Both the position numbers and the translations under genes were made by a program. This document shows, one piece after another, positions 1 to 7,768 of a stretch of 11,119 nt of DNA. The notes under the pieces were generated by a model. It saw only the letters and a list, made by a program, of their open reading frames with translations, did no database searches and was not told where the DNA came from. The DNA lies in assembly GCA_014885115.2 (NCBI GenBank), contig WKLE02006054.1:1-11119 (forward strand). Reading direction: 5' to 3'. The number at the start of each line of letters is the position of its first letter. Within the stretch, counting starts at the first letter, position 1. This DNA comes from Asterionellopsis glacialis. Lineage: Eukaryota > Bacillariophyta > Plagiogrammaphyceae > Rhaphoneidales > Asterionellopsidaceae.

Positions 1-823
1 CATTTACTCTGTCCCATTCTGGATCGGGTTTTCCCTAACTTGGCTGGAATTTGATATGGATTGTTTGTAGAATCGGGTGTTCCTGATAATGATTCAGTTG
101 TAGAGTCCAAGGTGGAAAACTTGCCGTTGTCATTCTTTTATAATTTGCGAACTGGAGATTATATAGGGGATTCGTTGTCAAGATGGGTGCTAAATTGCTG
201 TTGGACTGACACTTGGATACAGTTAGATATTTCTGTTAGTGAATCACTTTGAAATTTGTTTTTATATTCTGCTAGTTCTTTGGCTTGAACTTCTTGAGCT
301 TCTTCATGTTGTTGCTTTAATAGCATAATTGCTGCTTTAGCTTGTTAATTTGTTCTTGTATGGACTCAAGTAATGTTTGAAGTTCTGATTTCATCATGGC
401 TATGGTCATTTTGTTGGAGTTGAGATTATTTGAATTTGATTTTTGCTGTTGATTATCCTTGTTGTTATTATTGACAACCGAAGCCCAAATTAATTGGTTT
501 GCTGATTTGGATCCTAGAGATGATACTTTGTTGCCGTAGTTAAGATGGATATATGAACGTTTGGAAACTGTGGGTTGAGATGTGGTGCTGCTTGCCAAAT
601 TTCCTTGAGCAGGTTCTTTTGCTGGTGGAATAAATATAGCACTGCCAGGTTGAATTTTTGAATAGTATGTTTTGGCCGTGCTAAGTTGTGATACCTCAAA
701 TTGATCGTCAGAATACTGTAAAAACGGTGAAGGGTTTGTATTGATTTTTCTTAGAAAGGTAGTGACAAAATCTGGTTGGAATACGTCTTTGATATGTGGT
801 TGAAGATCATCAATGGCTTCCAT
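1..823 (-). pseudogene. Coiled-coil ORF1/Gag-like protein relic, runs off left edge
   Basis: An ATG at 821-823 opens 168 codons ending at 317. The product has a middle rich in Ser/Thr/Pro, a 'WASVV' block followed by an Asn/Gln-rich stretch (roughly residues 112-138), and then a Lys/Glu/Gln/Leu-rich helix. After the stop, a different minus frame continues the same character from about 330 down to 150 (KQQHEEAQEVQAKELAEY and on to VSVQQQF), as expected of a coiled coil split by a frameshift. A third frame stays open from about 150 to 1, with TPDSTNNPYQIPAK. This composition resembles the first ORF of LINE-like retroelements of algae, which binds RNA and multimerises; any endonuclease and reverse transcriptase would lie beyond position 1. 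The identification rests on composition and pattern, not on a catalytic motif, so it could also be a Gag-like or unrelated coiled-coil protein. Confidence 0.5.
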
Positions 824-1602
824 AGCTTTGGATTTGTAGGAATTGAAATAAATGACAAAGAATCCGTTTTTTCCGCAACTTTTGATCGATTAAAATAAAG
901 GACCTCCTGTTTTTTCTAGATTTGATTTGTGTGAGGCTTTCGTGGATGGATAATTCTGTTTCTTCACTGGTAAACATTGGTGTTGTCGCCTGTTTGTGAA
1001 AAATGTCATGGAAACCGAAGATGGACCGTTTGTGGAGGCGTGATGATCTTTTCACACTGTCATCAATCCAATGTATATCTCCACCTGGACTGAGTGGGAA
1101 ATACACCATGCAATATCCCAACAAAAAAGCCTTTGCAATTAGGAAGTTCTGTCCATATGTGTAATTTGCTGAAACTCTCAATGAGTTAAGATTTTTTTGG
1201 AGTATCATCCAGCCACCCATAACTTGTTGTCAGGGGAATAAACAATACATTTCCATTTTGAACAGTAAGGGAATTCAAAACAGCAGCGTAGGCACCAACA
1301 ATTGCATCATTCAAAAATGTTTCTTTCCAAAGGCATAACCAATCAAGCACATTTAGAGAAACTGGTACAAAACTTGGTTTCTTGGATATGTCCCAATTTC
1401 TTTGTTTCTCAGGTGATATTGTTTCCATTGATAGCGGAGGGTATAGGAATTTGTACATCTGAAGAGGATTTACTGGTGGAATTTTTCTTACAAATTTCTT
1501 GGAATTCTGTATGATTTTCTTGAGCACAGTTAAGCACTTTTTGGGTTGAGAACTTCTTTCCAAAGTGATAGCCATTTTTTTATCAATAATGGTTGCTATC
1601 AA
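824..1602 (-). pseudogene. Frame-broken coding relic, possible Ulp1/C48-like protease
   Basis: Two overlapping minus frames, 1602-1186 and 1220-810, appear to be one coding region broken by a frameshift near 1200. The first carries VLDWLCLWKETFLNDAIVGA (about 1290-1350), with the F-L-N-D-x-I-V pattern seen at the start of Ulp1/SENP (family C48) cysteine protease domains. It continues with VLFIPLTTSYGW. The second carries VYFPLSPGGDIHW (His-Trp at 1068-1073), which resembles the block around the catalytic His of that family. The usual distal block with Gln and catalytic Cys is not visible, and 'DDS' follows HW directly where a family member has about 15-20 residues, so the domain would be broken. 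Ulp1-like domains are known in several eukaryotic DNA transposons. I see the motifs; the family assignment is inference and may be wrong. Confidence 0.35.
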
Positions 1603-1850
1603 AGGATTTCTTGGAGAGGTCTTTGATTCCTGCTTTTAAAGAACGATTCAATTCTTGGAGTTGACAATCATCTGGATGCCAGTATTTATGCTCACATGAT
1701 AAACAGAAAGGAGCATGTAAAAAGGGGCTCTTTTTTCTTTTGTCCAGTACCCACTTGTCACTGGTAGAATGCCTTGCTTCCCCACATCCTATGCATTTGA
1801 GGACTTTTCCTCCATAGAAATGTTTGTGGGGAGATTGGCAAAGTACACCA
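1603..1850 (-). pseudogene. Cys/His zinc-finger-like segment of the same minus-strand relic
   Basis: This short frame is reachable only by switching frame near 1850. Its products include DIVGVLCQSPHKHFYGG, then KCIGCGEARHS (Cys codons at 1793-1795 and 1784-1786), then FCLSCEHKYWHPDDC. That gives a C-x2-C ... H ... C-x2-C-x2-H ... H ... C pattern over about 45 residues, typical of a zinc-binding module. It ends at a stop after SFDSNHY. The open frame 1602-1186 begins just downstream on the same strand, so the segment probably belongs to one long broken protein. Zinc clusters like this occur in transposase and retroelement proteins, but I cannot name the family. Confidence 0.4.
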
Positions 1851-2645
1851 ACAATATCTTTATAACTGTCAAATTAAGAAGGTGTCCTACAATGACATAA
1901 AGTAGGAGCAACTCTTTCATTATCACAACTCTTTTATTATCACAACTCTCATAAACAACCATCTTAGGATGTTGATCCACATAAGCTGTCAAACCAAGTA
2001 ACCATCTTGCCCAATTGGTATCTTTATCATCCAAGTACCTACAGTAATCTGCATGGAATGGCTGTAAAGAGTACAATATTTTAGGTCATGGAAAACTTGA
2101 TTATCTGATTTTTGGCAGCTGCCACAAACAAGAGCTCCATCACTATCTTTGGTTTGCTTTCCTAATGGTAGTGATAGTGTTTCTGGATTGATACCATATT
2201 TGAAGTTGGCAGGCCACTTGTTGTATAGATCTGGAAACTGGCTGGGATCTTTGTAATTTGAATAATGAACATAACGTAGGTAACATATTCCATTTACACA
2301 CCCATCATATTCAGCCTCTTCAAACTTCTCCTGGAAACAATGATCAAATAAATCTTCTGACAATAATCCCTCTACCTTGTAGTTACAACTTGATGTTCTT
2401 TTTGTATCCACATTTTTGGCGATCATGGGATCTTTAAGATCAAGTGCTTCCTTGTAATTTTCTATGAATTTGTGTTGGTTGTAGAACTGTAGAACAACTT
2501 GTATTCTCTTGGAGATCTGAGCAAACATTTCCATATGCCCAATGTTAGTTTGAGTAAGTGCTTGTTCAAAAAGGTTTACTTGACAAGCAAAAGCCTGGAA
2601 AAGGCTAAGCCAAAAAAAAACACTGGAATTGCTAAAATTCCTCAT
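1789..2645 (-). pseudogene. Unrecognised coding relic, central part of minus-strand mosaic
   Basis: Two overlapping minus frames (2645-1989, 218 codons; 2076-1789, 95 codons) look like pieces of one protein. The first contains a helical N-terminal part (ACQVNLFEQALTQTNIGHME), then an acidic region with several Cys (DGCVNGICYL) and a C-x2-C (VCGSCQKSDN). Near 2050 the coding sense seems to pass to the other frame, which reads FHADYCRYLDDKDTNWARWL. That frame passes in turn to the zinc-like segment near 1850. A frameshifted coding sequence explains this better than chance frames, because the residue mix stays protein-like on either side of each switch. I do not recognise the family. The alternative is that some switches are introns, but I saw no convincing splice pairs here. 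Confidence 0.4.
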
Positions 2646-3093
2646 TCATGAGGTATTATTGGAAACTTTCTTTCTTTTTCAGAATTTCTTGATTTTTTTT
2701 TAGAAACAATTGGATATAATTGAGCATTTTGGATGCTATCAAGTTGATGAAGATATTTCAGTCCATAGAAAAGTAAGCAATGCAACCAATTATATTGGTA
2801 TGGGTAAAAACATATTTGGGATCACCAGAGTTTTTGGAATTTTTTGTCCCATGAAGAATAATCAACTCATAACAGGCCAAACATTGTTTAATCCAGTCTT
2901 GTTCATCTCCACCCTTGAAGATAGTTTTGAAAAAATCCAAAAATTTATTGTAAATGATGTCATCAAGTTGCTCTGGAATCCCTTTAGGATTGACTTGGTG
3001 AGCCTTGTTACGTTTAAAAAAATATTTGGTTTGGACAAAAGAAACAACAGATCTTGGGTTTTTTGGACACCTTGGTTTTTTTGTACCTCTCAT
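2646..3093 (-). pseudogene. Unrecognised coding relic (Cys-containing segment)
   Basis: An ATG at 3091-3093 opens 111 codons to a TGA at 2755-2757. The product starts with Lys/Pro-rich TKKPRCPKNPRSVVSF, then a predicted helical part (GIPEQLDDIIYNKFLDFFK), then WIKQCLACYELIILHGTKN with a C-x2-C, and ends NIIGCIAYFSMD. Past the stop the same strand continues with Lys-rich sequence to about 2646, where the next frame begins. The plus strand carries a longer open frame (2710-3219), but its product lacks any coherent domain, and the minus reading joins smoothly to its neighbours on both sides. The family is unknown. I infer it is part of the mosaic protein that runs towards position 1. Confidence 0.4.
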
Positions 3094-3600
3094 TTAGATA
3101 AATATGGAATGAATGGCTTAACAATTAGCTCAGCCGATTTTTTATATTTACCAATTCCTGGAGAGAAATATTGTAAAAACCAGAGTTCTTGGTCTGTACC
3201 TTTGAAGACAAAAGTCTAGTGGTTAAAGGACAACATTGAGGGTTTTCATTGTGCCTTAAAAAATACTTCAATAAATGGCAGCTAGATCAACAATACAGAA
3301 CAGTTAACTAAGAGTCTAGCTCCTATCAACCTAATTACCAAGTCACAATATGATGTCAATTCCTGCAATTGATGGTCTCAAGAGCAGCTTGAATTGAATG
3401 CCTACAAATTAGAGAACCCAAGTTCACAACAGGTTGTGTTGATATGTCTTTGCCAAAGGGTTGGGTTAGCAGAATGCCCTTTGTTTTGAGATCCAGCAAC
3501 TACAAAAGACAGCAACATTAGTTCTGGCAATGACTGTTCTATGGAAAAGCCTTCTATAAATTTGTTTGGTGACGGAAAAAGCTTATAGGCAAATCAGAAT
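3090..3600 (-). pseudogene. Unrecognised coding relic, most upstream part of minus-strand mosaic
   Basis: Three short minus frames join into protein-like sequence. From about 3590 to 3490 one frame reads FIEGFSIEQSLPELMLLSFV. From about 3496 to 3356 another reads TKGILLTQPFGKDIS, then NLGSLICRHSIQAALETINC. From about 3365 to 3090 a third reads LTSYCDLVIRLIGARLL, then (past in-frame stops) TFVFKGTDQELWFLQYFSPG and SAELIVKPFIPYLSK. Each frame stops or shifts just where the next takes over, the signature of a decayed coding sequence. None of these pieces begins with an evident start codon. The upstream end meets the tandem repeat at 3613-3872. I do not recognise the family. Confidence 0.4.
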
Positions 3601-3612
3601 AATGTAGACTTG

Positions 3613-3872
3613 AAGAAAGATGATGCTGTTGCTAAGACAGTTCAGTGAAGTGTGGTTCTTGGATGTTGAGTCTATGAAAATGTACACTTGAATAAGAACT
3701 TTAAGAAAGATGATGCAGTTTCTTAGACAGAGCAGTGAACTGTGGTTCTTGGATGTCTTGTTGAGCCTAGGAAAAGGTAAACTTAAAGAAGTACTTGAAG
3801 AAGAAAGATGATGCAGTTGCTTAGACACTGTAGTGAACAACTGTCATTGGATGTCTTGTTAAGCCTATGAAA
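3613..3872. repeat. Diverged tandem repeat, three copies of a 90-98 bp unit
   Basis: The core AAGAAAGATGATGC occurs at 3613, 3703 and 3801, so copy starts are spaced 90 and 98 bp. Each copy continues with a related order of words: GTTGCTAAGACAG or a variant, CAGTGAACTGTGGTTCTTGG or a variant, GGATGTCTTG, and AAGCCTATGAAAA or a variant. The second and third copies share the longer TTGGATGTCTTGTT block; the first lacks part of it. The copies differ by substitutions and small indels, so the array is old. It lies between the minus-strand relic and the plus-strand gene relic, and neither strand gives an uninterrupted frame through all three copies. Confidence 0.85.
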
Positions 3873-4234
3873 AAAAGAAAAAAAGAGAAAAGAATTAGAC
3901 TGGCTGCACATGCACCACTGCATTTTGGCAAAAAAATAATATATACGCAGATTCTACATAAACCAAGTTCCAAGAAATGGAAAAGAACACCACCAACCTC
4001 AACAATTAAAGACAACATAAAAATTAATGATAAGTCTTACAGTTTGCAAAAAATGAAATCATATCATACATCATTGCATTGGTTTTTTTCTTACCAATTG
4101 AATGAATGCCTTTTTGGAACAATCAGATGCGTATTGGAGTAGATATCGATGTAAACATAATGGATAGAAGCGATGAACACCAATTGAAGTTTCTGACATT
4201 GAAAGCGTATCCTGTGCTATTAGGTATAAGGTAA
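3873..4234 (+). other. AT-rich stretch with short plus-strand coding-like fragments
   Basis: No complete gene is visible. A plus frame of 91 codons (3867-4142) starts in a Lys/Arg-rich run and has no recognisable domain. A shorter plus frame, ATG at 4106-4108 to TAA at 4232-4234 (42 codons), ends LKFLTLKAYPVLLGIR. A sister frame reads MNAFLEQSDAYWSRYRCKHN. The residue mix is protein-like, but the frames interrupt one another, so this may be a relic exon upstream of the 4707-6133 gene or nothing at all. The sequence AAG|GTAAAT at 4228-4236 resembles a splice donor. Function unknown. Confidence 0.2.
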
Positions 4235-4706
4235 ATTTCTTTTTTAAAAAATGATTCCAACAAATAAAAAGCAAACAATATGGCTCATTATGATTGCTTT
4301 TTTTGGCAAAAGTATTATGTAACACCTAGTACTGAAGAAAGTTGTCCTAGTCTGACACTCATAGTGCAACAAGTCGGCCTGGATCTAAATTAGGATAGGA
4401 GATTCAAAAGTAACCTGATAATATGATGATTACATATCTGATATGTAGATTTTTGTATAAGAATTTTTTTATTAATTACATATAAGGATAAATATATGAG
4501 ACAGAACAAATATTTTTGTATTTTACTAAAGACTGAATATTTGCAGTGTAGATCCTACAAGCAGTAAGAGCAGCTAGTGGCTCACCATTATTGGCACACC
4601 AGGAAATATTTCGTCAATGACAAGCCACACAATATTACACAAAACAAATCACAACTCAAACAAACACATCAGAAGCCTCCAAGTTCATAACTAAAGAAAC
4701 CAAGCC
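4235..4706 (+). other. AT-rich spacer, possible intron 4231-4546 and 5' leader
   Basis: No coding signal is seen before about 4547. The stretch from GTAAAT at 4231 to TTTGCAG ending at 4546 has intron-like ends, high A+T and a TACTAAAG word shortly before the acceptor that could act as a branch site. If spliced there, the 4106-4230 fragment joins the frame that leads into the ATG at 4707, though two in-frame stops lie between. From 4547 to 4706 the plus strand is Ser/Thr-rich in that frame but interrupted, so it could equally be a 5' leader. A palindrome lies at 4431-4447. Confidence 0.25.
4431..4447. repeat. Short perfect inverted repeat
   Basis: TACATATC at 4431-4438 and GATATGTA at 4440-4447 are exact reverse complements separated by one base. 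In such AT-rich sequence an 8-bp arm can arise by chance. It lies inside the possible intron and has no clear role. Confidence 0.6.
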
Positions 4707-5254
4707 ATGGCATCAACATCAGTAGTATTGTATGACAAGCAGTTGGCAGCATCAGATCAAGAGAGTATCCGGTCTAGCTCAAATTCTTGTTCTGGTTATT
4801 ACTAGATGGAAGACTATGAGCATTTACAATGCAAGCTGGAAAAATTACAAAAGAAAAAGAAAAACTCATTCAAAATAGTTTAGCAAAGCAGATGCTAGTA
4901 AAAGTGGAACTTCGCATAGCTACAGATGTTCGAAAAAAAGGAAAGCAAACATTGATTCATTCTATTAAGTTCTTGAAATGAGAGGATGAATTTGAAGACC
5001 TAAGCAATGACAAAACATTTGGCAGACGTGTTTTTGAACAGTTTGCATTGGAAGAAGATGAAATTTGAGGATATAAGAATGCCTGCAAAAACAATGCCAA
5101 AACAGCATTGAATTCATGCAGGGCAGATGTGCAAAGCTCTATCCAAATCAAGTTCTTGTTATGTTCTGAACCTCAGACATAGACATGGATGAGAAAAAAT
5201 CTTTGGAGATGGAGAAAGACCTTAAGAAAAATAGAGACAAAATGGTAAACAAAG
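4707..5254 (+). pseudogene. 5' part of a broken plus-strand gene, unnamed family
   Basis: The ATG at 4707-4709 has a good eukaryotic context (GCCATGG). The frame gives a Ser-rich head (MASTSVVLYDKQLAASDQES), meets a TAG at 4803-4805, then continues with a Lys/Glu-rich helix. A slip in the A-rich run at about 4848-4865 moves it to another frame, which reads LVKVELRIATDVRKKGKQTL, a KFLK segment, TGA (4979-4981), EDEFEDLSNDKTFGRRVFEQ, TGA (5066-5068) and ALNSCRADVQSSIQIKF before a TAG at 5180-5182. A further shift gives Lys/Glu-rich sequence up to a splice donor at 5255. The pattern (basic helix, KF-x-K, acidic stretch, Ala-Leu-Asn-x-x-Arg) resembles an uncharacterised protein family I associate with diatoms. 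No enzymatic motif is visible. Three kinds of damage (stops, indel, frame shift) make it a pseudogene unless assembly errors are involved. Confidence 0.5.
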
Positions 5255-5338
5255 GTAAGAAGCTAGAATTATGTGTAATGCAAATTTATATATTTATTAA
5301 TTTTTAACTCTGTATGGTGTTTTGTTTTCTTTGCAAAG
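5255..5338 (+). other. Candidate 84-nt spliceosomal intron
   Basis: The segment begins GTAAGAAG and ends TTTGTTTTCTTTGCAAAG: a consensus donor, a pyrimidine-rich tract and an AG acceptor. Removing it joins Lys-G|GT-Lys-Gln-Phe-Lys in frame (phase 1), whereas reading through meets an in-frame TAA. The ten bases CAAAGGTAAG occur at both borders (5250-5259 and 5334-5343), so the exact splice point is ambiguous by sequence alone. A+T content is high, as in introns of AT-rich algal genomes. Confidence 0.5.
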
Positions 5339-6133
5339 GTAAGCAATTCAAGGTAATAAATATATGTTTCTGTTCTCTTTGGCTTTTACAAATATGGTTA
5401 CCAATTGGCAGACATTTTGGAGATGATAGAGAATAAAAACAATGCATACTATTTTTTATGACTCCAGTTTAAGATGTATTGTAGGTAGGATCAAATGGAA
5501 ATGGATTATCAGAGAAAATCATCCAATTAGTGAGTTGGTAAGTTCATCTGATGAAGCTTTTGGTTTGTTGGTACTTAAAAATGGATAGAACAAACAGAAA
5601 CAAATCCATGATCAGCAAATTGTGGACTCAAAAGCTAAAAAACAAATCAAGTCAAGATACACTAATGATGAAAGAGAAGGTAATTCCTTTTTTGTTGGTT
5701 GGAAATCTGTGGCACTTCAAAGATACAACAAACTTGTTTATCATGTCATCAAGAACAGGAAAGTAGATGCAGGTAAAGCCTTTGACAAGAAGTACAATCA
5801 AGATTTGATTGGACAAAATGACAGGGTCCAGATGTTCAGAATAGAAAAGAGATTTGTCTCTTTGATCTTTCAAAAGAGACAGAAGAACAATTTACCAAAA
5901 GGGTGGAAGAATATGAGCAAATGAACCAGAAAAACAATAATTATACCAACCACCACAACTGTAGCAACAACAGCAACAACAACAGAAAACAATACAAAGA
6001 CTATGAGGAAGATTCTGAACAGGATGAAATTTCAGAACCAAGGTCTTATGCCAAAAGGGCTAGACATAAATCATTGCATAGTGCTTCTGTTCAAGCTGTG
6101 AAGGAATGCATTCCTTTTGAAATACATGTTTAG
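5339..6133 (+). pseudogene. 3' part of the same plus-strand gene, with SSSDEAFGLLVL motif
   Basis: After the candidate intron the reading passes through a damaged stretch (5340-5440, including FGFYKYGYQLADILEM in one frame). It then opens at ATG 5442: MHTIFYDSSLRCIVGRIKW, then ISELVSSSDEAFGLLVLKNG, ending at TAG 5586-5588. In the same frame beyond the stop it reads FVGWKSVALQRYNKLVYHVI and KVDAGKAFDKKYNQ. Near 5825 the frame changes once more and continues EICLFDLSKETEEQFTKRVE, an Asn-rich low-complexity stretch (5938-5990) and an acidic/basic tail, stopping at TAG 6131-6133. The C-I-V-G-x-x-x-W, S-D-E-A-F-x-L-L-x-L-x-N and G-W-x-x-x-x-x-x-R-[FY]-N-x-L blocks in this order match my memory of a recurrent, unnamed diatom protein family of unknown function. 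The stops and frame changes say pseudogene. Confidence 0.5.
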
Positions 6134-6620
6134 TTTAAGTAAAAATAATTGTAGTGAATTTTATTATATGAATCAGTGATTTTGTTTTGTCTGCAAAAGC
6201 AACATTTTTTTTGTCCTGTCAATTTTATGATGCTGGAGTGGTGAATTATCTATTTCATCAAACACACTTGATTTCACAGTCAACCTTTTTTGTTTAAGCA
6301 AACATTTTTTTTCTCTTAATGACAATTTTTGGGAATGAAGCAGAAAGCTTTTTTAAATGTTTGTGTAACATAATTTTTGTGATTGCTACACTTTTGCAAG
6401 GCACAGAGTACATTTTTTATGTCAGTCTGTTCTTGTTTATTAAGCCAAGTCAACAATTTGTGCAAATTTTTAAGTGAGTCTGTAAATTTTTTTATGTCAA
6501 GGAATGCATTTTTTTGGGAGAGTCAGGTGAAAAAAAATTTGGAGCACAAAAATTATGCCCCAGCACACAACAGGGAGTGAACTAAATTTATACACATTCT
6601 GCTTATAATTTTGGTCTGTC
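6134..6620. other. AT-rich region without a recognisable gene
   Basis: Many T runs of 6-9 bases occur, with no coherent frame on either strand. A plus frame of 65 codons (6383-6580) is low-complexity and unsupported. The region lies between the tail of the plus-strand gene and the tail of the minus-strand LINE relic, so it probably includes the 3' untranslated ends of both. No clear poly(A) tail or target-site duplication was found by eye. Confidence 0.5.
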
Positions 6621-6864
6621 CATTGAATTTATTTTACGCTTGATGAGCCCATATTTTCAGGTACCAAGAGAGTGACAGCCTTAAGGTCTGCAATAATTAA
6701 TCTTGGCTATATCGCCATTGGAAAATTTCTTTGACTCCATGATGTGGTCCATGATGTACAAATCTCAAATTCTTTGCTTTTTCTGGAACTATATCTTCTG
6801 TAGCTGTTATCTTTGCCCATATTCTTGACAGACCGGTTTGAAGAGAAGAAACCCATTTACTCTA
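6620..6864 (-). pseudogene. Tail of the LINE reverse transcriptase ORF
   Basis: After two stops directly behind NFPH, the same frame continues SKWVSSLQTGLSRIWAKITA, with the spacing expected of the family's C-terminal region. Near 6770 coding sense moves to a neighbouring frame: LYIMDHIMESKKFSNGDIAK then INYCRP, ending at a TAA (6681-6683). A third frame adds ADLKAVTLLVPENMG. Beyond about 6620 nothing coding-like is left. The I-M-D and I-N-x-C-R blocks fit my memory of the family's end region, but the assignment is weaker than for the palm. Confidence 0.5.
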
Positions 6865-7768
6865 TCAATGTGGAAAATTTGTTGTAGTATCTTCTAGGAT
6901 GAAGGACTTTATCCCAGCTTGGAATTGGCACCAGGAAATTACAATTTTTAATAAGCGTCCAGATAGGCTGTCAGCTCTCTGGTGTTGCAAAAATAATAAA
7001 ACTTGTTGAATTGTTTGTTCATAATATAAATGCCTAAAGCTTAGTCCACCATATCTTGCTGGGCCAAACACAACTGCTCTAGGGTAATTTCTGTTAAACC
7101 CGCATTTGGCAAGCATTGATCTTAGAGCTTTCATTTGGTAAGAGAAGTGGGAGGCTGGTAAGGGGTATGTACAACTTGGTAAATAAATGCAGAAATAGAA
7201 CATCCAAGCTTCTGCTCTAGAAAAGGGAGCTTCAGCTACAAGTCTCTTGGATTGTAATTTTTGGTTGCCCCTTGGGGATTTATAATAACCCAATATTTTG
7301 TGGTCTTCATAAGGAGATTTGAATGGGATTTCTTGCTCCATTGTCCGCTCAAAGTTGTGTAGAGTGATACAAGAGTAATAGAGCTTGGGTAATAAAAATG
7401 GGTCTCCTGAACTATGAAAGGAATATTCAGTAAAATGATATAGGCATTTGCAAAATTCTAAGGCCCCTCTAGATATATACAGTAAATCACTCCAGAGTTG
7501 CGCGTCATTTTGCATCCTTGTTAGTAACTTGGTATAATGTTCTTGACTACTGGCTAGGCAATAGCCTGTACTGTCATCAATGAATCCTATCATGTGAATT
7601 CGTTAAGATGACTTGTTATTGAACAAAATAAATTGGGTGCTGTGTGCTCTTTCTTCATGAGCGTCAAATAGGGAACAGATGATAAATGTCCAAATGGATG
7701 GAGAGTTGCCACTACCTTCTTGGCCAGAACCATGGATAGGGAATAGAATGCTATGAGAGTAGTGCTGG
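6865..7768 (-). pseudogene. LINE reverse transcriptase, motifs B and C to thumb
   Basis: From 7768 the frame gives HYSHSILFPIHGSGQEGSGN followed by SPSIW, which is palm motif B with one additional residue (Glu, codon 7717-7719) between Gln and Gly. A TAA at 7603-7605 interrupts it. From 7593 a frame of 242 codons gives IGFIDDSTGYC: motif C with the catalytic Asp-Asp intact. Then come YISRGALEFCKCLYHFTEYS, LPSCTYPLPASHF, CGFNRNYPRAVVFGPARYGG and IQQVLLFLQHQRADSL. These blocks are characteristic of the thumb and C-terminal region of the diatom-type LINE reverse transcriptase. This is the best-preserved stretch in the window, but it is one piece of a broken gene. Confidence 0.8.

Noticed and set aside
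61..252. Plus-strand open frame of 63 codons at the left edge
   Set aside because: The minus strand here continues the coiled-coil protein; the plus product shows nothing recognisable.
2710..3219. Plus-strand open frame of 169 codons
   Set aside because: It is antisense to minus-strand frames that read as coherent protein and continue on both sides. Its own product has no domain or conserved motif.
3430..3540. SLPKGW on the plus strand, resembling the start of a methyl-CpG-binding domain
   Set aside because: The following residues do not fit the domain, a stop follows soon, and the minus strand has a better coding reading.
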